A DNA stretch of 53,725 nucleotides from Gracilimonas tropica DSM 19535 (lineage in GTDB: Bacteria; Bacteroidota; Rhodothermia; Balneolales; Balneolaceae), in the NCBI RefSeq assembly GCF_000375425.1, contig NZ_AQXG01000011.1, positions 1 to 53,725 of the forward strand, read 5' to 3'. The notes under the pieces are model-generated. The model was not told the DNA's origin, did no database searches, and saw only the letters and a program-made list of their open reading frames with translations. Within the stretch, counting starts at the first letter, position 1, and each line of letters opens with the position of its first letter. Below are positions 42,988 to 52,383 of this stretch, in pieces. The translations under genes and the position numbers were made by a program.

Positions 42988-43893
42988 GTGATCCGCAAAT
43001 ATCTAATTGACCTCAGCCTTATTCTTGTTGCCATCATTTGGGCGCTCAATTTCAGCATCGTAAAGGTCTCCCTTCGCGAGATGGATCCCTACAGTTTTAA
43101 TGCGCTCCGGTTCATTTTTGCTACCATTTTGCTCACATATGCAGCGTACAAGCGTGGATTTTCCCTCAAAGTTAAAAGAGAACATTTTTGGAGACTGGTG
43201 GCCATCGGTATTTTGGGGAATGTATTTTATCAACTCTTTTTCATCATTGGCGTGAATTATACCTATGCTGCCAATGCGGCCGTCATGCTTGGTACCATTC
43301 CTATCTGGGTCGCCCTTCTGTCTCAATTTTTCACGGACGAAAAATTAACTTTTTTAACGGCAAGCGGAGTCTTTTTTGCATTCCTCGGTGTTACCCTTAT
43401 CATCATGGGCGGAGAAGGAACCCTTTCTTTTGAATCAGAAACCTTTACGGGGAATTTAATCACTTTACTGGCTGCACTTTGCTGGGCCACATTCACTATT
43501 CTCTCCAGAAAATATCTACGGGTTTACAGTCCGCTGCAATATTCTGCATTTATGTCGGTTGTGGGACTGGCAGGACTGCTGCTAATTGGTATTCCCTTTT
43601 TGATCAAATTAGACTGGACACAGATAAGCGCCATAGGATATGGAGGAATATTTTACAGTGGAGCCCTTTCGGTGGGTTTGGCCTATATTATCTGGAATAA
43701 TGGGATCAAGAAGATAGGGGCTGTTCGCACCGCAGCCTACCAAAATCTGGTACCCGTATTAGGATTGGTATTTGGACTCGTTTTATTAGGTGAAGAACTC
43801 TCGGTTCTTCAATATATTGGAGCGGCTTTGGTGATTGCCGGTATTGTACTTGCACGCCTTAAATTAAATCGAATTTTAAAGAACAAAGAATGA
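42988..43893 (+). CDS. EamA-family (DMT) transporter
   Basis: 301 aa, two EamA repeats and about ten helices (DLSLILVAIIWALNFSIVKV at the start; ASGVFFAFLGVTLIIMGG; LVPVLGLVFGLVLLGEE). GTG start. It overlaps the first polysaccharide gene by 4 nt (ATGA), so it is probably co-transcribed with that locus; a role in exporting or importing a sugar-related compound is possible but unproven. Clearly different from the EamA gene at 41468. Confidence 0.88.
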   Translation: MIRKYLIDLSLILVAIIWALNFSIVKVSLREMDPYSFNALRFIFATILLTYAAYKRGFSLKVKREHFWRLVAIGILGNVFYQLFFIIGVNYTYAANAAVMLGTIPIWVALLSQFFTDEKLTFLTASGVFFAFLGVTLIIMGGEGTLSFESETFTGNLITLLAALCWATFTILSRKYLRVYSPLQYSAFMSVVGLAGLLLIGIPFLIKLDWTQISAIGYGGIFYSGALSVGLAYIIWNNGIKKIGAVRTAAYQNLVPVLGLVFGLVLLGEELSVLQYIGAALVIAGIVLARLKLNRILKNKE

Positions 43894-45605
43894 AGCTTAT
43901 TAAATTACTCACTCTTGCTGCAACATTTGTTTTATTTGTTGGAACACAATTACATGCACAAAGCAATGGAGAAGAAGCAACCGCCCAAAGCCCATTCGAT
44001 TTTGACCTAAACTCTTCTTTTGGGGGATTATTTTTTCAAGACCAAATTGGGCTTCAGATTGCACGTAGTGGTGTTAATATAGAAGGAGTCATTGATAAAG
44101 ATAAATACCGCCTTGGATCAAATGACCTAATTTCCATAGATATAAAAGGTTCTCAACCGGTTCAAATGCGAGGTATTGTAGTTAACCCTCAAGGTGAAAT
44201 TGTTATTCCAGTAGGTGGAATTATAAATGTAAGTGGCAAAACCATCACCGAAGCTCAGAACGAAATTAAAAAACGGATATCTGAAACATTTAAAGACCCC
44301 AAAGTTGAAATTTCTCTGGATAAACCCAAGCCGGTAACAGTTCACATAAATGGTGAGGTTCCACATCCGGGTAAATATATTTTACCCGCGCAGTCCCGTG
44401 TTGATTTTGCCATTTATCAGTCAATTACTGACGGTCAGCGCTCCCCGAATGCTGAAGCAGTTTATTCAGCATCAGACCTTTTAAACCAAAGCTATAGCTT
44501 TAGGAATATTGTAATTTCACATAAAGACGGAACCAAAGATACAGCCGATCTAATTTCCTACTACAATACTGGTCAATTTGATAAAAATCCATTTGTAAGA
44601 GATGGCGATGCAATTACAATTTACCAAGCACAAACTAATGATGATCGTGTAAGTGTATCCGGAGCGGTAAGAAGCCCTTTTGAAGTCCACTTTTTGAAAA
44701 CCGACACTCCCTACTCATTATTACAAATTGCCGGTGGCTTTAATAATGATGCTGATACATCTGCGCTTATTATTTTAAGAAGGTCGAATGGATCCATTAA
44801 CCAAATTAAGCTGTCACCAAATAAATGGAAGAATTTCAAGCTTGAACCGAATGATCGAATAATCGTTCAAAAAAAGGAGCGTACAAAAGAGGCTGCTTCA
44901 GCTTGGATTTCGGGTGAAGTAACAATGCCCGGTAATTTTCCAATTATAAATGGCTCAACCACAGCCTATGAATTGCTAAAATGGGCCGGCAACTTCACCA
45001 ATCAAGCATTACCTCATGCTGGATATCTGATTCGTTCCGGCTCTATTGAAAACGAATTGCCTAACAAATTCAATGCTGATCTAATGAAACGTACATCTGA
45101 TCAGCTTGTACAGGGATTAGAATATTTAGAAGTTGAAAATCAATTAAGCCAAAACCGTGTCCATGTGGATTTAACGGATAATGAACAGCTTCAACAAGTT
45201 AAACTTTTTGATGGTGACCGGCTTTTTGTTCCAAGAGATGAAAATACCGTTTTTGTTTTCGGCCAGGTTAACAACCCCGGGTATTTTCCTTATGATGATG
45301 GAAGAAATTCAGTAACAAACTACATCTTACGCGCCGGTGGATTTTCTTTGGCAGCCGACCAGAAGCGTGTTTATATCATTAAAGCTGGAAATAAAGCATG
45401 GTATAAACCTGCAAATACAACTCTGCAATCAGGAGATATGATATTTGTTGACAGAGAACCTTATGATGAATTAAACGCGAAACGTTCATATCAGGTACAA
45501 AGAGAACAGTTAAAAAATACCCGAATTCAACTCATTATGACAGCCTTAACTACTATAACCAGCATTGTTACAACACTGGTTGCAATAGATGTAATTAGAA
45601 AATAA
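43890..45605 (+). CDS. Polysaccharide export outer-membrane protein (SLBB/Wza-like)
   Basis: 571 aa. Signal peptide ending LHAQS (about 24), a poly-export domain (about 63-150: YRLGSNDLISIDIKG, IVIPVGGIINV), then several SLBB domains (GEVPHPGKYIL; SGAVRSPFEVHF; SGEVTMPGNFP; FGQVNNPGYFP) and a C-terminal membrane helix (about 545-570). A translocon for surface polysaccharide. Starts within the end of the EamA gene, and its TAA shares one A with the next ATG. Confidence 0.93.
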   Translation: MKLIKLLTLAATFVLFVGTQLHAQSNGEEATAQSPFDFDLNSSFGGLFFQDQIGLQIARSGVNIEGVIDKDKYRLGSNDLISIDIKGSQPVQMRGIVVNPQGEIVIPVGGIINVSGKTITEAQNEIKKRISETFKDPKVEISLDKPKPVTVHINGEVPHPGKYILPAQSRVDFAIYQSITDGQRSPNAEAVYSASDLLNQSYSFRNIVISHKDGTKDTADLISYYNTGQFDKNPFVRDGDAITIYQAQTNDDRVSVSGAVRSPFEVHFLKTDTPYSLLQIAGGFNNDADTSALIILRRSNGSINQIKLSPNKWKNFKLEPNDRIIVQKKERTKEAASAWISGEVTMPGNFPIINGSTTAYELLKWAGNFTNQALPHAGYLIRSGSIENELPNKFNADLMKRTSDQLVQGLEYLEVENQLSQNRVHVDLTDNEQLQQVKLFDGDRLFVPRDENTVFVFGQVNNPGYFPYDDGRNSVTNYILRAGGFSLAADQKRVYIIKAGNKAWYKPANTTLQSGDMIFVDREPYDELNAKRSYQVQREQLKNTRIQLIMTALTTITSIVTTLVAIDVIRK

Positions 45606-46759
45606 TGACAAATCCTGAATACAAATCGCCATCCTGGCCCGACATATTTCGATATCTCTATAAACATAAAATTGCCATTTTAGGCATTTCATTTACTGTT
45701 GCTGTAATTGTTGCAATCATAACCTTATTTATACCAAATAGGTATACATCAACAGCCAACCTGTTGCCCAGTCAACGTCCGTCTTTAGGATTTGATTTAT
45801 TCTCAGAAGAAGGAGGGCTTTCAAGTATTGCAAGCTCAGTGTTAGGGAATGGAGTTAGTGAAGAATCTAACCGATATATTGTTTTATTAAGCAGTTACAC
45901 CACAAGTAAAAGGGTGGTTGAAAAATTTAATCTCATAGAAAAATATGAGTTATCTGAAAGCCAAGCCCCAATGAAGTATGCCATTGACATCCTGAGTGAT
46001 AGAACCACTTTTGAAAGTCAAGAGGAAGGTAATTTCATAATTTCTGTAGAAGATGAAGACCCAGAGTTAGCAAAAGATATGGCTGAATTCTACATAACCG
46101 TTCTTAATGAAATCAATACTCGAATAGTCACCAAAGATGCCCGTCAGTATAGGGAATTCATCGAAAAAAGATATCAGAAAGCCCTAACAGATGCTGATAG
46201 CTTGAAACAAGAAATTATCCGATTTCAAAATAAATATGGAGTCATAGAACTGCCCGAACAGGTTAAAGCTTACTTTAGTCTCATTGGCGGATTAACAGCA
46301 CGACAAATTGAATCCGAGCTAAAATTAAAAGTACTTTCTGAAACTGTAAAAGAGAATAGCGATAGTTATAGAAATGCCCAAATTGAGTATAAATCTATAT
46401 CAAGAGCTTTAAATGAAGCATACTCAGATTCAAATAGGTTTAATATTTTATTAAATTTTAATGAGTTGCCCTACATTTCTACAACTTATTATGAGCTTAC
46501 CCTGCAGGCGGAAATTCAAGGTGAGATTCAAAAATTCCTACTTCCCGTTTATGAACAAGCAAAGATGGAAGAAGCCAAATCACTTCCAATAGTAAGTGTT
46601 GTTGACGAGCCAATTGTTCCAAAGTTAAAAAGTTACCCAAAACGCTCTCTTATCGTAATTGCAGCAGGCTTTTCAGCCTTTATTCTTATTCTTTTATATT
46701 TCATTTTGAAATTAAGTATTACGAAAAACAAAGAATACTTCGCGTATTTCAAAAATTGA
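45605..46759 (+). CDS. Wzz-type chain-length determinant / co-polymerase
   Basis: 384 aa. Two membrane helices (about 23-45 and 350-370) enclose a long periplasmic coiled part, the Wzz topology; N-terminal YTSTANLLPSQ and the pre-helix Pro-rich IVPKLKSYPKRS are characteristic. No tyrosine-kinase domain follows, so it is the short form. Controls polymer length in a Wzy-dependent pathway. One-nt overlap with the export gene. Confidence 0.9.
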   Translation: MTNPEYKSPSWPDIFRYLYKHKIAILGISFTVAVIVAIITLFIPNRYTSTANLLPSQRPSLGFDLFSEEGGLSSIASSVLGNGVSEESNRYIVLLSSYTTSKRVVEKFNLIEKYELSESQAPMKYAIDILSDRTTFESQEEGNFIISVEDEDPELAKDMAEFYITVLNEINTRIVTKDARQYREFIEKRYQKALTDADSLKQEIIRFQNKYGVIELPEQVKAYFSLIGGLTARQIESELKLKVLSETVKENSDSYRNAQIEYKSISRALNEAYSDSNRFNILLNFNELPYISTTYYELTLQAEIQGEIQKFLLPVYEQAKMEEAKSLPIVSVVDEPIVPKLKSYPKRSLIVIAAGFSAFILILLYFILKLSITKNKEYFAYFKN

Positions 46760-46760
46760 T

Positions 46761-48134
46761 ATGACCTATTCGGAAAGTTTGTCTAAATATCTTGAGTATG
46801 CGGTGATTATATCTGCTACTTCTTTGATATTTGCTGTTATAAGCTTCAAAGGAGGTACTTACTCTCCTATAATCATTTTTTCTACAGGAGCAATTCTGTT
46901 GTCAATCTATTTACTCAGTAAAATAGAAGGTGCTTTTTTTCTATCTTCCCTTCTATTTGCTATTCCGATATTAGAAGGAACCGAAGGTATCAGTACTTTG
47001 GAAGCGCCATTTTATATTTTCTCTCTTATTATAGCTGCTTATATCGGCTTAGAGATGATAAGAGGAAATATAATCACGGAAACTACTCACGATAAACTTT
47101 ACCTATTCCTGCTGCTTCTTTTACCAGTAGCTTCACTTTTGGGTATTTTTAGTGGTGCATCGAAAATTTCAGCCATTGGTGAAATTACTTATTTTTTAGG
47201 TTTATTGTTTTATTTCCCTGTTAGAAGACATTTAGGAAATAAAACTTTCCAACACATATTGATGGGCATTGTTCTCATTTTTCTTGGGTATGTATTAATT
47301 CGGAATATAATCAATTACCGGGCTATTATTGTTCAAGCAGTTTTACCCTGGCAAGCTGAAAAAGCACGGGTAGCTGCCAACGAGTTTATTTTGTTAATGG
47401 GTTGTTGTTTGTTTATGAGTGCAGCAGCGGTCACAAAGTCATTTATTCGGCAAATAATTTTCACCCTTTTGTTTTGTAGTTTTTTGGGAGGGCTTATTTT
47501 GACTCAGAGCCGAGGATATTGGGGAGCATTTTTCTTCGGGGCGATATTTATTTTTTACATCATCAATCGTCAAGGTAAGCGTCGCATACTGTCCACATTA
47601 GTAGTATTAGGAGTGGGATTATTTTTATTCGCTTCAGTTTTTTTTGGAGGACTTTTGGATACAGTTATGGAAGGACTGGTTACAAGGTTACAAAGCATCG
47701 GTTCAGGAGGATTAGATGTTTCTCTAAAAGACAGACTATATGAATCCCAAACCGTTTTAGGATTGATCCTGCAAAACCCGATAACCGGTTATGGATTAGG
47801 TTATATGTTTACAAGGCATGCCCTGTTTTTGGACGTTTTTATACAAACAAGCTTTGTCCATAATGGATATTTAGCTACTTGGTTTAAACTTGGACTTCCG
47901 GGACTCATTACTATTATTACTATTTGGATTCTAAATATCCGCTATAGTATTGAACTCTATAATCAAACCGACCAATTTATCCACAAAACATTAGCATTAG
48001 GCATTTCCGGAACTATGTTTGGTCTTTTGTTCGTAAACAATACAAGTGCTCAGGTTTTACTATTTGAAAGTGTACTCTTTGTTTCTTTATTCAGTGCGTA
48101 TTTAAATCATTTTTTGAATAGGGAAAAAACATGA
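46761..48134 (+). CDS. O-antigen ligase/polymerase-like membrane protein
   Basis: 457 aa, about 11-12 hydrophobic helices, with a large periplasmic loop containing DTVMEGLVTRLQSIG and VSLKDRLYESQT then GYGLGY, the usual position of the Wzy/WaaL (O-antigen ligase domain) loop. Whether it polymerises repeat units or ligates them cannot be told. ATG overlaps no gene; stop overlaps the next start by 4 nt. Confidence 0.88.
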   Translation: MTYSESLSKYLEYAVIISATSLIFAVISFKGGTYSPIIIFSTGAILLSIYLLSKIEGAFFLSSLLFAIPILEGTEGISTLEAPFYIFSLIIAAYIGLEMIRGNIITETTHDKLYLFLLLLLPVASLLGIFSGASKISAIGEITYFLGLLFYFPVRRHLGNKTFQHILMGIVLIFLGYVLIRNIINYRAIIVQAVLPWQAEKARVAANEFILLMGCCLFMSAAAVTKSFIRQIIFTLLFCSFLGGLILTQSRGYWGAFFFGAIFIFYIINRQGKRRILSTLVVLGVGLFLFASVFFGGLLDTVMEGLVTRLQSIGSGGLDVSLKDRLYESQTVLGLILQNPITGYGLGYMFTRHALFLDVFIQTSFVHNGYLATWFKLGLPGLITIITIWILNIRYSIELYNQTDQFIHKTLALGISGTMFGLLFVNNTSAQVLLFESVLFVSLFSAYLNHFLNREKT

Positions 48135-49024
48135 GGCCACTGGTAAGTATAATAACCGTAAACTATTATTCTGAAAAGGAAATTCTGGCATGCTTTAGCT
48201 CTATTGAAAAATTTAATTCAGTAAATTATGAGTTTATAGTTGTATCTAATTCTACTTTAAAGCCTGAGTTTAAACAACAGTTTGACTCTGCTAAGAACTT
48301 AGTTTTTCATCAAAATGATTCCAACCTTGGTTTTGCTAAAGCCTGTAATACCGGCGCTAAATTAGCGAAAGGAGAATATCTCTTTTTTCTAAATCCAGAT
48401 ACCCGATTTTTAAATGATGTAATTCATCAGCTGATTTCATGCTATCAATCATTTAAGAAACCCGGCTTAATTGGACCAGCAACAGTAAATATCAAAAAAA
48501 AAGCTGTACCAACCGCAAAAAACCACATTTCTAAAAAATACTTCCTTTCGCTACTCTTTCCTTTTCTTAATTTTCTGCTTCCCTCAACAGCTAAATCAGG
48601 ACACTTTTCTCCTCCTTCTACCCAAAAAGTACCTGTAATAAATGGCCACGCTTTGTTTATACGGCATGAAAATTTTAAAAACTTAGGAGGCATGGAAGAA
48701 GATTTTTTTATGTACTGGGAGGAAAATGATCTTTGCCTCCGCTTACAACAGTCCGGCCAGAAGGTTATTTATTGTTCAGAAGCTAAGATTCTACACAAAT
48801 CAGGTACTTCCACGAGTCCTTACTTCACTTTGATGGAAATTGAAAAACACCGCTCCCAGAAAAAATTTGTTCTAAAGCATTATCCCCATTGGAATATTTA
48901 TAACAGAGTTACAGGAGTTCTGGCTTATTTTTGGCGCACTCTTGCCAGCATATTAATTTTCAGAAGAAGAAAAGCAAAACAGTTTTGGAATATCTTTGTT
49001 TGGTATTGCTTTAAGTATAATTGA
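48131..49024 (+). CDS. Family-2 (GT-A) glycosyltransferase
   Basis: 297 aa. VSIITVNYYSEKEILACFSS at the N-terminus, DSNLGFAKACNTGAKLA, and the metal-binding FLNPDTRF (DxD-like) then MYWEENDLCLRLQQSG, which are diagnostic of rhamnosyltransferase-like GT2 enzymes. Soluble/peripheral, with a basic C-terminus. Transfers a sugar to a growing repeat unit; the donor is unknown. Confidence 0.92.
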   Translation: MRPLVSIITVNYYSEKEILACFSSIEKFNSVNYEFIVVSNSTLKPEFKQQFDSAKNLVFHQNDSNLGFAKACNTGAKLAKGEYLFFLNPDTRFLNDVIHQLISCYQSFKKPGLIGPATVNIKKKAVPTAKNHISKKYFLSLLFPFLNFLLPSTAKSGHFSPPSTQKVPVINGHALFIRHENFKNLGGMEEDFFMYWEENDLCLRLQQSGQKVIYCSEAKILHKSGTSTSPYFTLMEIEKHRSQKKFVLKHYPHWNIYNRVTGVLAYFWRTLASILIFRRRKAKQFWNIFVWYCFKYN

Positions 49025-49035
49025 TACTGATTTTG

Positions 49036-50226
49036 ATGAACATTTTACAGATTACACCGCGGTTACCTTTCCCTCCAAATGATGGAGGTGCCGTATATAT
49101 TTATTACACCACCAAATATTTATCCCGACTTGGCCACAACGTCACCTTAGCCTCTTTAATTTCAAATAAACATGAACAAGAGGCCAAAGCATTAAAAAAA
49201 TGGGCTACTGTCCATGCCGTTGATGGTCAGTTTAAGCCTTACTCTTTCTTTTCCGCTGCTAAATCATTGTTGAGTCGCTCTCCCATAACTATCCAACACA
49301 GGATGAAGCCAGAGCTTATGAGAACTGCTCTGCATGCGGTAAATGATACTCCTGATGTCGTTTTACTTGAAGGGCTACATACCGCAGCTTTCATTGATGA
49401 TATTGAGAATATCTTCCCAGACTCTCCGGTTGTACTGCGCCAATCCAATGTGGAATATTTATTGCTTAAAAGAAATGCAGCTACTACCGGTAACCCTTTC
49501 CTTAAGGCATTTTATTACGACCAGTATAAGCTAATGAAAAAATATGAGGTCAAAGCTATGAGTAGTGTAGATGCAGTTACAGCTATCACAAGATTCGACA
49601 AAGAGCTATACCTTGAACACCTTCCTGACCTTACATGTCATGTTAGCCCGGCGGGGGCTGAAATTCCCAAACCACTTGGCATTAAGAGAGAAAAAAATAA
49701 GATTCTTGCCATTTCTAACTGGAGATGGAAACCTAACTATGATGGCTTAAAGTGGTTTTTAGAAAAAATATGGCCAGACCTTATAGCTCTAAAACCAGAC
49801 CTGAAGTTATTTGTAGCCGGTGAAGGACTGAACAATAGATTTCAAAGAAAATTCGCCCATTCCAGCATTCAATTCCTCGGGTTTGTAGATAACCTCGAAC
49901 CACTGAGACAATCATCCTCATTATTTATCGCCCCATTATTTAGCGGGTCTGGAATGAAACTGAAAGTTATTGAAGGTATGGCAAGTGGATTACCTATTAT
50001 CACAACAAAAATAGGCGCAGAAGGCATTGAAATAAAAAATGGAACGCATTATGTAGAGGCTAATTCAAAAAAAGACTTTCTAAATGCAATTTTATTTTTG
50101 TTGGATAATCCTGAAAAAAGGGAACAGATTTCAAGATCAGCTAAACAAATCGTCAAAGAAAAATATAGCTGGGAATCAATTACAGGTGATCTCGTTGATT
50201 TTCTAAAAACGGTTCGTAAAAGTTAA
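49036..50226 (+). CDS. Family-4 (GT-B) glycosyltransferase
   Basis: 396 aa from ATG 49036 (MNILQITPRLPFPPNDGG); a TTG at 49021, overlapping the previous stop, would add five residues. GT-B form: the N-terminal Gly-rich acceptor part, then the C-terminal nucleotide-sugar part with SNWRWKPNYDGLKWFL, FVAGEGLN and the acidic LFSGSGMKLKVIEGMASGLP (E-x7-E type). Fits the GT4/GT1 group. Ends 8 nt before the convergent flippase. Confidence 0.92.
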   Translation: MNILQITPRLPFPPNDGGAVYIYYTTKYLSRLGHNVTLASLISNKHEQEAKALKKWATVHAVDGQFKPYSFFSAAKSLLSRSPITIQHRMKPELMRTALHAVNDTPDVVLLEGLHTAAFIDDIENIFPDSPVVLRQSNVEYLLLKRNAATTGNPFLKAFYYDQYKLMKKYEVKAMSSVDAVTAITRFDKELYLEHLPDLTCHVSPAGAEIPKPLGIKREKNKILAISNWRWKPNYDGLKWFLEKIWPDLIALKPDLKLFVAGEGLNNRFQRKFAHSSIQFLGFVDNLEPLRQSSSLFIAPLFSGSGMKLKVIEGMASGLPIITTKIGAEGIEIKNGTHYVEANSKKDFLNAILFLLDNPEKREQISRSAKQIVKEKYSWESITGDLVDFLKTVRKS

Positions 50227-50234
50227 ACCCATTA

Positions 50235-51731
50235 TCAAGAATCCAATAAAGCTTTTTTAAGCTTTCCTGTTATCTTAAAAAGATATTTGTGATACGTAAT
50301 AAGATATATAGTTAATGCTATTGCTGATGTCATGTAGAACATTACTAATTCCAGAAAAGGAAGGCTTAATAAAATCAATGCCCCAAAAATCATTGGCCAT
50401 ACAATCTTTTTCAACATTTCTGATTTTTGCTCTAATAGATTGAAAGCAGCAAACAATAACAAAAGAGTATCCAGAGCTGTAATCCCTAAACTAACAAATG
50501 CCACTATATTAATATCTCCGGTTCTGGCAGCAAAATACAAACCAGTCACGAATACTATAATTTCAAATAAATGAAATTTGGCGGGTAAATCCGGTCTATT
50601 CAAACCAGGTAAATAGGTTGCTGGGATATATGCAATACCTCTCAGGAAGAATACGACACAAAAAATTTGAGCCACAAATGTGCTTTTCTCTACAAATTCG
50701 GCGCCTACCCAAACTTTGAGTCCATAATCAGCAAAAGTTGAGATGATTAAAATAGTAGGGAACAGTAATAACATCACTCCCTTTGATGACTCTAAATAGA
50801 GTTTTTCTCTTCGTTCATGAGATTTCGAAGCAAGTGTTGAAAAGGCTGGAAATAACACCGTTATAAAAGCCATTGGAACCATCATTAGCTTAGTCAGCAC
50901 TTCTAGCGGAGTGGTATAAAAAGTAACCGCTGAAACCGATATTACAGCTGCTATAAAATAGCGGTCAAGTTGGCTGATTAGCGGACCAACTACATTGGAT
51001 ATGGTAACCCATTTTCCGAAGTGGAACATCTTACTCAAATAGACTTTGTTGAAATGAGTTCCTGACCTTAAAGAAGGTTCTGAAATGAGGCCCGAAACTG
51101 CAAAAGCAAAAAAAGCGACTATTTTTAGAATGAGAAGTGCAATTACAATTTCAATAAATTCAAATCCAAAAAAATAGAGCAGTAGCAAAGGAAGCAGGTA
51201 ATTCAATATAGAATTAATGCTTTGAATAACACTTATCGCAAAGAAATTCTGCTCAGCCATAAGCACAGCTCTAAACCCTGTTGTGGCAACTATAAAGGGG
51301 ACCGCAAAAGATGTGTATAAAAGAGCATCTACGGCAACTTGATTCGTTGTATCAAAAGCCCGGTTCAGAATCAATTCCCCTGTCACGTATAGAATCAACC
51401 CGCCTAAAATACCCATTAAAAAAATAGAAATAATCCCTGTCCAGGCTGCTACAGGAATTTCTTCGTACTCATTCGCCCCTATTAGATCAGATACTTCTTT
51501 CACTACAGCTCTCCCTATACCTAAATCAAACATGGAAAAATAGCTTATGATCAACCAGATAATAGCCAGCATGCCAAACTTTTCCTCTCCCAGTTCTGAA
51601 ATAAGATAGGGTAGCGCAAATATACCGACCACTAATGGAAATACCTTGGCCAAAATAGTTATCAAGGTGTTTTGAGCCAGTACTTTATTGCTGGTAAGTC
51701 CTGAATATTTAGATCTTTCTTTTTCCTTCAC
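50235..51731 (-). CDS. Wzx-type oligosaccharide flippase
   Basis: About 498 aa with some 12-14 membrane helices of the polysaccharide-biosynthesis (MATE/MVF-related) family: LAQNTLITILAKVFPLVVGI at the N-terminus, repeated GILGGLILY and FLRGIAYIPATYLPGL segments. Moves lipid-linked repeat units across the inner membrane. A GTG at 51731 overlaps the upstream stop by 4 nt (GTGA) and is chosen; ATG 51773 would add 14 residues inside the previous gene. Confidence 0.9.
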   Translation of the reverse strand: MKEKERSKYSGLTSNKVLAQNTLITILAKVFPLVVGIFALPYLISELGEEKFGMLAIIWLIISYFSMFDLGIGRAVVKEVSDLIGANEYEEIPVAAWTGIISIFLMGILGGLILYVTGELILNRAFDTTNQVAVDALLYTSFAVPFIVATTGFRAVLMAEQNFFAISVIQSINSILNYLLPLLLLYFFGFEFIEIVIALLILKIVAFFAFAVSGLISEPSLRSGTHFNKVYLSKMFHFGKWVTISNVVGPLISQLDRYFIAAVISVSAVTFYTTPLEVLTKLMMVPMAFITVLFPAFSTLASKSHERREKLYLESSKGVMLLLFPTILIISTFADYGLKVWVGAEFVEKSTFVAQIFCVVFFLRGIAYIPATYLPGLNRPDLPAKFHLFEIIVFVTGLYFAARTGDINIVAFVSLGITALDTLLLLFAAFNLLEQKSEMLKKIVWPMIFGALILLSLPFLELVMFYMTSAIALTIYLITYHKYLFKITGKLKKALLDS

Positions 51732-52378
51732 TTGATCAAATTTGAAACCAGGTGCCTGAGATTTGTACTCCAATTATCAATCAGAGAAGTAGTACTCATG
51801 CTTTTTCTTCGAACATGTTCTTTTTTTGTAAGAACCAAGAGACCTTTCTTGGTTTTATATCTTTTACATTCAAAACTGTTCGGGTAAAGGCTAAGCCAAT
51901 TTTTAACTATTTTCATTTCGTCTAGACGGGAAGCATCATCCAAAAAAAATTTCCCTCCTTTCCTTACTTTATCATAAACCTGATACATACAAAACTCTCT
52001 GCCTCTTCTCGTCCAATAAGGCGGGCCATCGATAAGTACCGCATCTAAATCATCAGGTAATTCAACTTTTGAGTATGACTTGTACAACCTGCCATCAAGT
52101 TTTTGCCATTGCAGAGGTGCATGAATAATCTTCAGATTATCAGTGGCAAGATAATTCTCTTTAAGCTCTCTGGTTTTTCCAGCATATTCTTCATCATGTT
52201 CAACTGAATAAATATCTGCATTTTCAAATGCTTGACTTAACCGAACGGAAGAACTTCCCGAGCCGAACTCAACAAATCTTTTTACTTCTTTCTCTTTCAG
52301 TTCATCTATTACAACTTCAAAAACTTCTTCACCAAGAGCCCAGGGACCGTCCAGATTTAAAGTATCCTTATTTTTCAT
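51728..52378 (-). CDS. SAM-dependent methyltransferase-like protein
   Basis: 216 aa. A Rossmann-like start VKRFVEFGSGSSSVRLSQAF (about 33-52) is followed by IYSVEHDEEYAGKTREL and DAVLIDGPPYWTRRGREF (about 113-130), as in class-I methyltransferases of the type-24 or O-antigen-modifying kind. The Asp/Glu of motif II is present. Not one of the common sugar methyltransferases by sequence memory, so the acceptor is unknown. Six nt downstream of the glycosyltransferase; its stop overlaps the flippase start. Confidence 0.78.
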   Translation of the reverse strand: MKNKDTLNLDGPWALGEEVFEVVIDELKEKEVKRFVEFGSGSSSVRLSQAFENADIYSVEHDEEYAGKTRELKENYLATDNLKIIHAPLQWQKLDGRLYKSYSKVELPDDLDAVLIDGPPYWTRRGREFCMYQVYDKVRKGGKFFLDDASRLDEMKIVKNWLSLYPNSFECKRYKTKKGLLVLTKKEHVRRKSMSTTSLIDNWSTNLRHLVSNLIK

Positions 52379-52383
52379 GTTAT